Position numbers and translations under genes: made by a program. From NCBI RefSeq assembly GCF_001598915.1, contig NZ_BDAP01000001.1, positions 1-64,000 on the forward strand: a stretch of 64,000 nucleotides of DNA. Direction: 5' to 3'. Source of the DNA: Williamsia muralis NBRC 105860. GTDB taxonomy: Bacteria; Actinomycetota; Actinomycetes; Mycobacteriales; Mycobacteriaceae. This document shows, one piece after another, positions 57,100-64,000 of this stretch. Every line of letters begins with the position of its first letter. The stretch's first letter is position 1. The notes beneath the pieces are model-generated. The model had not been told where the DNA came from, made no database searches, and saw only the letters and a list, made by a program, of their open reading frames with translations.

Positions 57100-58122
57100 A
57101 TGCCTCGCGCATCACGATTGGTCGCATTGACTGCGGCCGCGCTTTTGGCCACCGGGCTCGCAGCGTGCTCGTCGTCGTCCGACGACAACGGGTCGGGGGA
57201 CGGCGACTGGACGCCGATCACCATCCAACACGCCCTCGGGACCACGACGATCGACGAGAAGCCCGAACGCGTCGCGACGGTGAACTGGGCCAATCACGAG
57301 GTGCCTTTGGCCCTCGGAGTGGTGCCGGTCGGTATGGCGGCGGCGAACTTCGGTGACGACGATGGTGACGGCGTGCTGCCATGGGTGGAGGAGAAGCTCC
57401 AAGAACTCAAGGCACCTACGCCGGTGCTGTTCGACGAGACCGACGGCGTCGACTTCGAAGCTGTTGCGAACACGCAGCCCGACGTCATCCTCGCCGGCTA
57501 CTCGGGTCTGACGCAGGAGGACTACAACACCCTCAGCGAGATCGCTCCCGTGGTCGCTTACCCGGTGACCGCCTGGGGCACACCGTGGCGCGAGACCATC
57601 GAGCTGAACAGCAAGGCGATCGGCAAGGAAAACGAGGGCAAAGAACTCGTCTCCCAGCTCGAGAAGGAGATCGCCGACGCAGCTGCCGAGCATCCGCAGA
57701 TCGCGGGCAAGAACGTCATGTTCCTCACCCACGTCGACACAACCGACCTCAGCGAAGTCAGCTTCTACACAACGCATGACACCCGCGCCGCGTTCTTCGA
57801 AGACCTCGGAATGGCGACTCCGCCGAGCATCGCGACCGCGTCGGCCGGCACCGAGAAGTTCTCGCTGTCGCAGAGCGCCGAACAGGTGGACGCGCTGAAC
57901 GACGTCGACGTCATCGTCACCTACGGCGGCGCCGACCTCGTCAACGCGCTCAAGGCCGACCCGCTGCTGTCGAAGATGCCGGCTGTCGCCTCCGACGCGA
58001 TCGTCACCCTGCCGAGCAGCGACCCTCTGGGCACTGCCGCCAACCCGACACCGCTGTCGATCTCATGGGTCCTCGACGACTACCTGTCGATGCTCGCGCA
58101 GGCTTCAGACAAGGTTCAGTGA
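57100..58122 (+). CDS. iron-siderophore ABC transporter substrate-binding lipoprotein
   Basis: From the ATG at 57100 (AAGGGA upstream) the 340-residue protein has a lipoprotein signal ending LATGLAAC with Cys23. The mature part is a class III (Fe/B12-type) binding protein: TTTIDEKPERVATVNWANHE, FEAVANTQPDVILAGYSGL, YPVTAWGTPWRET and SISWVLDDYLSML. It captures ferric siderophore outside the membrane. It is the first gene of a four-gene operon under an IdeR box. Confidence 0.93.
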   Translation: MPRASRLVALTAAALLATGLAACSSSSDDNGSGDGDWTPITIQHALGTTTIDEKPERVATVNWANHEVPLALGVVPVGMAAANFGDDDGDGVLPWVEEKLQELKAPTPVLFDETDGVDFEAVANTQPDVILAGYSGLTQEDYNTLSEIAPVVAYPVTAWGTPWRETIELNSKAIGKENEGKELVSQLEKEIADAAAEHPQIAGKNVMFLTHVDTTDLSEVSFYTTHDTRAAFFEDLGMATPPSIATASAGTEKFSLSQSAEQVDALNDVDVIVTYGGADLVNALKADPLLSKMPAVASDAIVTLPSSDPLGTAANPTPLSISWVLDDYLSMLAQASDKVQ

Positions 58123-58132
58123 CTCACAAGTC

Positions 58133-59212
58133 GTGACGACGGACAAGCAGGCGACACCTAGCGGACTCCGCAAGGCTGAACCCTCTCCAGCCCTCTCGGG
58201 CGCCGCCGCAGTGCGGCGCCCGAGAAGGGTTCGAGCACTGTGGCTGCTGATCGCGGTCGCAGTGCTCGTGGTGTTGGCCATCCTGTCGGTCAAGGTCGGT
58301 TCGAGGTTTGTCGGGTGGGCTGACGTGATGGGCGCGCTCGACGGCACTGACGGGAGCATCGAGCAGGCTGCTGTCGAAAAGCGCATTCCGAGAACGCTGT
58401 TGGCGATGATCGTCGGTGGCGCCCTCGGCGTCTCGGGCGCGGTCATGCAGGGCGTGACCAGAAACCCCATCGCAGACCCGGGCATTCTGGGCGTCAACAT
58501 GGGGGCTTCGCTCGCCGTGGTCATCGGTCTTTCCTACTTCGGGCTCACGTCATCGACCAGCTTCATCTGGGTGGCCATCGTCGGTGCTGCTCTCGCAGCG
58601 ATCTTCGTCTACACCGTGGGATCACTCGGGCGCGGCGGGACCACCCCGCTCAAGCTCGCGTTGGCGGGGGCCGCGACATCCGCGGCTCTGCTCTCCCTGG
58701 TCACCGCACTTGTGCTGGGCCGCAACGACACTGCCGATGTGGTGCAATCGTGGCGGGTGGGCGGTGTCGGCGGCGGTACATTCGACAGCATCGAACGTGT
58801 GCTGCCGTTCCTCGCCGTCGGCTTCCTGATCTGCTTGTTGTCCGCGCGTGGTCTCAACTCGTTGGCGTTGGGAGACGATCTGGCCGCCGGACTCGGTGAG
58901 CGTGTTGCCCTGGTCCGCGGCGGCGCGGCACTGGGTGCGGTGATCCTTTGTGGCGCTTCGACTGCCGTGACCGGTCCGATCGCGTTCGTCGGACTGCTGG
59001 TGCCCCACGCGTGCCGGCTGATCGTCGGTGTCGACCACCGCTGGCTACTGCCGTTCTCGGCGATCACCGGCGCCGCGCTCTTGACCGGCGCCGATGTGCT
59101 CGGCCGAATCATCGCCCGTCCCGCCGAAATCGACGTGGCGATTCTGACGTCCCTGATCGGTGCACCGTTCTTCATCTACATCGTGCGACGCCAGAAGGTG
59201 GGCACGTTGTGA
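58133..59212 (+). CDS. FecCD-type iron-siderophore permease 1
   Basis: The 359-residue permease starts at GTG 10 bp after the binding-protein stop. After a basic cytosolic N-terminus, about nine to ten helices follow, with the family motifs RIPRTLLAMIVGGALGVSGA, RNPIADPGILGVNMGASLAV and GPIAFVGLLVPHACRLIVG, the last being the ATPase-contact loop. It forms a heterodimer with the next permease. The stop overlaps that gene by 4 bp. Confidence 0.93.
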   Translation: MTTDKQATPSGLRKAEPSPALSGAAAVRRPRRVRALWLLIAVAVLVVLAILSVKVGSRFVGWADVMGALDGTDGSIEQAAVEKRIPRTLLAMIVGGALGVSGAVMQGVTRNPIADPGILGVNMGASLAVVIGLSYFGLTSSTSFIWVAIVGAALAAIFVYTVGSLGRGGTTPLKLALAGAATSAALLSLVTALVLGRNDTADVVQSWRVGGVGGGTFDSIERVLPFLAVGFLICLLSARGLNSLALGDDLAAGLGERVALVRGGAALGAVILCGASTAVTGPIAFVGLLVPHACRLIVGVDHRWLLPFSAITGAALLTGADVLGRIIARPAEIDVAILTSLIGAPFFIYIVRRQKVGTL

Positions 59213-60249
59213 GTGTGCCTGTCGTGACAGCAGAGTCGATCGCCGAGAGCCGGCAGAGCCGTGGACGTCGGCGTCAAGCCGTGATCGCTGTGCTCGCCGT
59301 GCTGATCGCAATCGGATTCGCGGTCAGCCTGATGGTGGGGCACACGTACTACCCACCCGGCGACGTCCTGAAAGTCATTCTGGGCGAACAGGTGCAGGGT
59401 GCGACATTCACTGTCGGACGACTGCGTCTGCCTCGCGCTGTGCTCGCGGTTGCCGCTGGTCTGTGTTTCGGCTTCTCCGGCATCGCCTTTCAGACCATGT
59501 TGCGCAACCCGCTGGCCAGTCCGGACATCATCGGTATTAGCGCCGGTGCGAGCGCCGCGGCCACCTTTGCAATCGTGACCCTGTCACTCGGGGCCACCCA
59601 GGTCTCGATCTTTGCGATCGTCTCCAGCCTCGCGGTCGCGGTGCTCATCTATGTCCTGTCGTTCAAGAGCGGCGTGGTGGGCACCCGGCTGATCCTCATC
59701 GGAATCGGTTTTGCCGCAATGCTCCTCAGCATCACCGACTACCTCCTGGACCAGGCTGCCGAGTGGGATCTGCAGGAGGCAACGCGTTGGCTGACCGGGA
59801 GTCTGAACGGAACGTCCTGGACCGAGACGATCCCGGTCCTCGTCGCCCTGGTGGTGCTCACCCCGATCCTGCTGAGCCAGACTCGTAACCTCGCCATGAC
59901 CCAGCTCGGCGATGACGCCGCGTCAGCACTCGGGGTGCGGGTCAACCGCACCCGACTCATCGTCATCGTCTCCGCAGTCGGGCTCATCGCGTTCGCCACG
60001 GCAGCCGCCGGCCCGATCGCATTTGTCGCTTTCCTCTCCGGTCCGATCGCGGCCAGGCTGGTCGGACCTAACGGCTCGCTCCTCATCCCGTCCGCGCTCG
60101 TCGGCTCCTTGCTTGTACTGGTGGCGGATTTTGTCGGTCAGTTCGCGCTCGACACGCGATACCCGGTGGGCGTCATCACCGGTGTGATGGGCGCTCCCTA
60201 CCTCATCTACCTCATCATCCGCACCAACCGCGGAGGCGGCTCACTGTGA
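59209..60249 (+). CDS. FecCD-type iron-siderophore permease 2
   Basis: The GTG at 59209 overlaps the previous stop as GTGA, giving 346 residues; the open frame extends upstream but has no better start. Motifs are RLRLPRAVLAVAAGLCFGFS, RNPLASPDIIGISAGASAAA and AGPIAFVAFLSGPIAARLVG. Its length and helix pattern match BtuC/FhuB-like subunits. It pairs with permease 1 and the downstream ATPase. Confidence 0.92.
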   Translation: MSVPVVTAESIAESRQSRGRRRQAVIAVLAVLIAIGFAVSLMVGHTYYPPGDVLKVILGEQVQGATFTVGRLRLPRAVLAVAAGLCFGFSGIAFQTMLRNPLASPDIIGISAGASAAATFAIVTLSLGATQVSIFAIVSSLAVAVLIYVLSFKSGVVGTRLILIGIGFAAMLLSITDYLLDQAAEWDLQEATRWLTGSLNGTSWTETIPVLVALVVLTPILLSQTRNLAMTQLGDDAASALGVRVNRTRLIVIVSAVGLIAFATAAAGPIAFVAFLSGPIAARLVGPNGSLLIPSALVGSLLVLVADFVGQFALDTRYPVGVITGVMGAPYLIYLIIRTNRGGGSL

Positions 60250-61052
60250 CCACCACACACTCGCTGACCATCGAGAATCTGACACTCGGGTACGGCAACA
60301 GAAACGTCATCGAAAAGCTCGACCTGACCATCCCCCCGGGGCAGGTCACCGCGATCGTCGGGGCGAATGCGTGCGGCAAATCGACCCTGCTGCGGTCGAT
60401 GTCGCGGTTGCTGGCGCCCCGCACCGGCCGCGTGGTCCTCGACGGCAAAGAGGTACATCGGACTCCCGCCAAGCAGTTGGCCCGCACGCTCGGGCTGTTG
60501 CCGCAATCGCCGATCGCGCCCGAAGGCATCACGGTGGCGGACCTGGTGGGACGTGGTCGCCACCCACATCAGGGCATGTTCGCGAGGTGGAGCAAAGAGG
60601 ACGATACGGCGGTCGCAGAGGCTCTCGATGCCACCGAGACAGCCGCTCTCGCGGATCGGCCGGTCGACGAACTCTCCGGCGGACAACGCCAAAGAGTGTG
60701 GATCGCAATGGCCCTGGCCCAGCACACCGATCTGTTGCTGCTCGATGAACCCACGACGTTTCTCGATGTCAGTCACCAGATCGAGGTCCTCGATCTCCTG
60801 ACCGACCTCAATCAGCAACGCGGCACCACCATCGTCATGGTCTTGCACGACCTGAACATGGCGGCCCGTTACTCCGACCACCTGATCGCGCTGGCCGACG
60901 GAACACTTCATGCCGCTGGGAAACCCGCAGAGGTTCTCACCGAGGACACCGTTCGCGCGGTGTTCGGTCTGGAGAGTCAGGTCATCACCGATCCCACATC
61001 AGGGAAGCCGTTGATGTTGCCGCTGGGTCGGCATCACACGATCACCGTATGA
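60246..61052 (+). CDS. iron-siderophore ABC transporter ATPase
   Basis: This 268-residue ATPase starts at a GTG in the permease stop. Walker A is GANACGKST (Ala where most have Gly), the Q-loop is LLPQSP, the signature is LSGGQRQRV, Walker B is LLLLDEPTTFLD and the H-switch is VLHDLNMAARYSDH, the FecE/FepC-type pattern. All catalytic residues are present. It powers import of ferric siderophore. Confidence 0.95.
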   Translation: MTTTHSLTIENLTLGYGNRNVIEKLDLTIPPGQVTAIVGANACGKSTLLRSMSRLLAPRTGRVVLDGKEVHRTPAKQLARTLGLLPQSPIAPEGITVADLVGRGRHPHQGMFARWSKEDDTAVAEALDATETAALADRPVDELSGGQRQRVWIAMALAQHTDLLLLDEPTTFLDVSHQIEVLDLLTDLNQQRGTTIVMVLHDLNMAARYSDHLIALADGTLHAAGKPAEVLTEDTVRAVFGLESQVITDPTSGKPLMLPLGRHHTITV

Positions 61053-61204
61053 GTCGAGCTGTTCGGTCACTCCCAGAGTCGTCGCGGATTCCGGGTCTGC
61101 ACCTGTCCGTCGCGAACTCGCGGCCGCCCGTGTCGCGGGCACCGGACTCGCTTCCGCGATAACGTCGTCCTGGCGGGAACGAACCGAACAGGCTGGGGGT
61201 CATC

Positions 61205-62158
61205 GTGAACCGTTTCGCTCTCGTGTCCGGATCAGCCGGCCAGATGTTGCGCGAACAGAAGGTCCGTGTACTCCGCATCTACCTGGCCGCCACGACGTTC
61301 CTGTACTTCGTCGGGGTGTTCTTGACGCTGATATCACCGAGACGGTCACAACTTCCGGACACGACCGGCGGCATCATCGCAGTCGTACTCGGTGCCGGCG
61401 CACTGATCTACCTCTCCGTCAGCCGAGCGAGGCTGGCTCCGGCGATCGCCGCCGCCATGATCAGCACGCCGATGGTAATCGCTTATCACACTTCAATCGT
61501 CGCAGACTTCCCTTGCTTGATTGGCGTGATGTTCCTGGCCATGTACCTGCGGGCCTTTTATGCACCCAAGCTCGCGGCGGTGCTCGTCGGACTACTCACG
61601 ACCGCGACCGTGGCGGCACTGGCAATAGGACCAGCGGCGAAACTAGGGATCACCTACGTCATTTTCGCCGTTGCGATCGTCGGAGCGGCAGAATCTTTCG
61701 GATTGGTGACTCGGTCGCTCGTCACCATCGCGTGCACCGACCCACTCACAGGCGTGCTCAACAGGGCTGGGTGGGAGATCGCGACCACCGAACAACTCGC
61801 GCGCGCACGGTCAACCCACGCGACCATCACGGTCGCGGTATTCGACATCGACGACTTCAAGAATGTGAACGACTCTCTTGGGCACCAGGTAGGCGACCAG
61901 CGACTCATCGAGTATGCGCAGCAGTGGAGCTCGGTGATCCCGAAAGGCGCTGTTCTCGCGCGCCTCGGTGGCGACGAGTTTGCTCTCTTCATCGCTGGTG
62001 TCGGACAGACATCTGCAGCAGAGGTGATCGAGCAGCTCCGATCCGCGGTCCCCGAGGCAAGTGTCGGAATCGCCACCAAAGATGCCCGTGCCACAACCAT
62101 TTCCGACCTTCTCGAGCAGGCGGACGCGGCGCTGTACGACGCAAAACGAGGACGTTGA
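61205..62158 (+). CDS. membrane-bound GGDEF diguanylate cyclase
   Basis: The 317-residue protein starts at a GTG. About six N-terminal helices (YLAATTFLYFVGVFLTLI to YVIFAVAIVGAAESFGL) form a membrane module without a recognised sensor domain. The GGDEF domain follows: DPLTGVLNRAGWE, VFDIDDFKNVNDSLGHQVGD and intact LGGDEF (about residues 254-259). No RxxD inhibitory site precedes the motif. It should make cyclic di-GMP from GTP. No EAL partner is in the window. Confidence 0.9.
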   Translation: MNRFALVSGSAGQMLREQKVRVLRIYLAATTFLYFVGVFLTLISPRRSQLPDTTGGIIAVVLGAGALIYLSVSRARLAPAIAAAMISTPMVIAYHTSIVADFPCLIGVMFLAMYLRAFYAPKLAAVLVGLLTTATVAALAIGPAAKLGITYVIFAVAIVGAAESFGLVTRSLVTIACTDPLTGVLNRAGWEIATTEQLARARSTHATITVAVFDIDDFKNVNDSLGHQVGDQRLIEYAQQWSSVIPKGAVLARLGGDEFALFIAGVGQTSAAEVIEQLRSAVPEASVGIATKDARATTISDLLEQADAALYDAKRGR

Positions 62159-62220
62159 GACTGCCGGACCCCGCCCCAAGGACGGCGCCCCATTCTCAAG
62201 CAACGAGCCGTCGGACACCT

Positions 62221-62913
62221 CTACTGATCGTTTGTGTGGGACGTGATCACGCCGTTGAGTGCTGCCCACTGAAGCAACATGATCGTCTTGGCGTCTGCGA
62301 TGCGGCCGTCGGCGATCATGGCGAGCGCATCGGCGAATGGGATCTCAAGCCGTTCGATGTCTTCGCCCTCCCCAGCGACTCCTCCACCGGGGCCGTCCAT
62401 GTCGGACGTGGTGTAGGGCGCGGCGTAGAAATGAATGCGCTCGGTGACCGACCCTGGGCTCATGAACACATCGAACACGTGGTGCAGCGGGCCGACCCTC
62501 ACCCCGAGCTCCTCGTGGGCTTCGCGTCGGATGGCGGTGGCCGGGTCGTCGTCGTCCAGCAGTCCGGCCGCCGTCTCGATCAGCATGCCGTCCGGGTGGC
62601 CGTTGACATACACCGGAAATCTGAACTGCCTCGTCAACAGCACCACACCCCGTGCGTTGTCGTAGAGCAAGATGGTTGCGCCGTTGCCCCGGTCGTAGGT
62701 TTCCCGTTGTTGGGTGACCCACTCGCCGTCGTGGCGCTGGTAGTCAAAAGTCGTGCGTCGCAGGACATGCCAACCCTGCGAAGACAGCTCAACGTCGCGG
62801 ACCACAACGCGCTTGTTGCCGGTGAGGTCTCGACCTGCTTGGTCGAGCCCCGTTCTTCCCCGGTGGTCGGGCAGATCGATACCGGGAGTTCCTTTGGCGG
62901 ACGGCGTGGTCAT
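62221..62913 (-). CDS. NUDIX hydrolase (NudK/GDP-mannose pyrophosphatase-like)
   Basis: From the ATG at 62913 (GGAG upstream) the 230-residue protein has a family N-terminal domain (WHVLRRTTFDYQRHDGEW) and the Nudix box GLLDDDDPATAIRREAHEEL. The usual Glu five residues after the first Gly is Asp, while REAHEELG with the metal-binding glutamates is intact. QFRFPVYVNG and MSPGSVTERIHFYAA are typical of the NudK group, which hydrolyses GDP-mannose or ADP-ribose. It is 16 bp downstream of an acetyltransferase gene. Confidence 0.87.
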   Translation of the reverse strand: MTTPSAKGTPGIDLPDHRGRTGLDQAGRDLTGNKRVVVRDVELSSQGWHVLRRTTFDYQRHDGEWVTQQRETYDRGNGATILLYDNARGVVLLTRQFRFPVYVNGHPDGMLIETAAGLLDDDDPATAIRREAHEELGVRVGPLHHVFDVFMSPGSVTERIHFYAAPYTTSDMDGPGGGVAGEGEDIERLEIPFADALAMIADGRIADAKTIMLLQWAALNGVITSHTNDQ

Positions 62914-62929
62914 GGTCTCCTCTCCCTTG

Positions 62930-63412
62930 TCAGGGTTGCTGTACGTCGCTGTCTGATCTCGTGTCTGGACCATTGGTGCGACGCAAGTGTAGAAGGGGGA
63001 ACGGGCGGCCGTCCGAATCCAGCGGCGAGCGCCCGGTCTGCTCGAATCCGCGTCGTTTGTAAAAGGCGACTGCGTCCGGGTTCTGTTCGTTCACATCGAC
63101 ATCGATGGTGCCCTGCGCCTGAAGGGCTCGATCCAGCAGAGCTGTACCCACTCCGCGGCCGTGTGTTGTGGGATCGACGAACAACATCTCGAGCCGACCG
63201 TCGGTGGTGCCGCTGAAACCGACCACGCGGCCGCCCAATTCGGCGACCACGAGTTCAACCATCGGAAAGAACTCTGCTGCGAGACGCTCTGAGTACCCGT
63301 CGACATCCGAGGGGGAGAGGAAGTGGTGGGTAGCTTCTACTGCGGCGCGCCAGACCTCGACCAGCCGGACCGTATCCCGCTCTTCGGCTCGCCGGAGTAC
63401 CAGTTCAGGCAT
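62930..63412 (-). CDS. YjaB-like GNAT acetyltransferase
   Basis: From the ATG at 63412 the 160-residue protein is a GNAT domain: ELVLRRAEERDTVRLVEVWR, ATHHFLSPSDVDGY, LEMLFVDPTTHGRGVGTALL (acetyl-CoA loop) and VNEQNPDAVAFYKRRGFEQTGRS. The set closely resembles E. coli YjaB (FIDPDVRGCGVG; NVNEQNEQAVGFYKKVGF), a protein-lysine acetyltransferase. The acceptor is not known. It appears co-transcribed with the NUDIX gene. Confidence 0.87.
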   Translation of the reverse strand: MPELVLRRAEERDTVRLVEVWRAAVEATHHFLSPSDVDGYSERLAAEFFPMVELVVAELGGRVVGFSGTTDGRLEMLFVDPTTHGRGVGTALLDRALQAQGTIDVDVNEQNPDAVAFYKRRGFEQTGRSPLDSDGRPFPLLHLRRTNGPDTRSDSDVQQP

Positions 63413-63584
63413 GGCTCGTCCTGTGCATGACTGAGCACAGTAGTTCGGGCAAAAGCCGACAGGCAAGGACTTATAGGGCCTGTGCATGGCGAGCGGCCGG
63501 TCGACGAAGCCGCCAAACGCATCGGTGGTGCGAATGGCGGCTCCGAAGGATTTTCAAGATTGTGGCGTCGACGTACGCCCGGCG

Positions 63585-63980
63585 TCAGCTGTAGAAGTAG
63601 ACCGTCTTGGTCTCGGTGGTGCCCTTCTCGCCCCAGTAACCACGGATCACGGCCTTGTACTGGGTGTCCTCGTATGCGGTGGCCAGGCTGCGGCAGGTGT
63701 TGCCCGCGCCGCCGCCGGCGTAGGTGTTTCGCTCGGTGAAGTCGTGTCCGGGTCCCGAGCGGCTGATCGCGGTCAGCGTCACCCGTACAGTCCGTACCCC
63801 TTCGGTATTCCAGGCGAAGGCGCAGAACTGATCGTCACCGTCGTTGTAACTGGCGGTTCCACCTTGTGTGCTCGTGGAGAACGAATTGGCCGACGCAGCA
63901 GGAGCTCCCAGCACACTGAGCACACCGGCCGCAGCTACGGTGAGAGCAGCCAAGGACGCTTTTGTCATGGTTCTTTTCAT
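63585..63980 (-). CDS. small secreted protein
   Basis: The 131-residue protein has a signal peptide (MKRTMTKASLAALTVAAAGV to APAASANS). The mature domain of about 99 residues has two cysteines (FCAFAW; GNTCRSLATAY) that could form a disulfide, and a beta-rich sequence ending KTVYFYS. No family is recognised. It may be an extracellular binding protein or a small inhibitor. The start is the ATG at 63980 or the ATG at 63968. Confidence 0.65.
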   Translation of the reverse strand: MKRTMTKASLAALTVAAAGVLSVLGAPAASANSFSTSTQGGTASYNDGDDQFCAFAWNTEGVRTVRVTLTAISRSGPGHDFTERNTYAGGGAGNTCRSLATAYEDTQYKAVIRGYWGEKGTTETKTVYFYS

Positions 63981-64000
63981 GAACCTGACCCTAGGTTCGT

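Overview
The window is high-GC, gene-dense DNA from a mycolic-acid actinomycete (Mycobacteriales). Gordonia is the best guess and Rhodococcus or Mycobacterium relatives are possible. The reasons are a two-domain LysX, a secreted cutinase-like hydrolase, an F420/DUF385-type oxidoreductase, an EspR-like regulator, an IdeR/DtxR-type iron box, many GTG/TTG starts and 4-bp ATGA/GTGA gene overlaps. The genus is an inference.

Layout. 0-2.1 kb: end of a hotdog thioesterase, then a NarL-type two-component pair. 2.4-8.5 kb: glutamate synthase gltB-gltD, followed by a cutinase-family gene and an 80-bp tandem repeat array. 10-16.4 kb (minus): lysX with three downstream genes (membrane protein, class II amidotransferase, hydrolase). 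16.4-24.8 kb: S4 protein, RraA-like protein plus semialdehyde dehydrogenase, DUF309 pair, SDR, APC permease, DUF1990, a MerR/flavodoxin-fold pair, and a lysine-rich tail-anchored protein. 24.9-28.3 kb (minus): copper operon ycnI-copC-copD with an extra membrane protein. 28.5-33.5 kb: RecB-like nuclease, secreted Pro-rich protein, and an EspR-like/ImmA/DUF6545 trio. 33.5-38.9 kb: SDR, a GDT1 manganese-exporter-type protein with a palindromic upstream region, a 71-bp tandem repeat array, superoxide dismutase and an Fe-alcohol dehydrogenase.

39.0-45.9 kb holds the most striking locus. It is a four-gene translationally coupled operon encoding the three SMC-complex subunits of a Wadjet/MksBEF plasmid-defence system (JetA, JetB, JetC). 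The usual JetD nuclease position is occupied by an AlkZ/YcaQ-like (HTH_42) protein that keeps a Q-x-Q motif typical of interstrand-crosslink DNA glycosylases. 46-50 kb: AraC regulators, an SDR, a VOC/HxlR pair and a DUF385 enzyme.

50-57 kb is a patchwork island. It has orphan hypothetical genes, a truncated lipoprotein, a frameshifted DUF4440 gene, a CopC-like protein without its usual N-terminal histidine, and five co-oriented copies of a 34-bp repeat with a palindromic half. 57-61 kb: an iron-regulated siderophore ABC importer (binding lipoprotein, two permeases, ATPase) preceded by an IdeR box. 61-64 kb: a GGDEF protein, NUDIX hydrolase, YjaB-like acetyltransferase and a small secreted protein.

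No rRNA, tRNA, transposase, integrase or CRISPR array was recognised.
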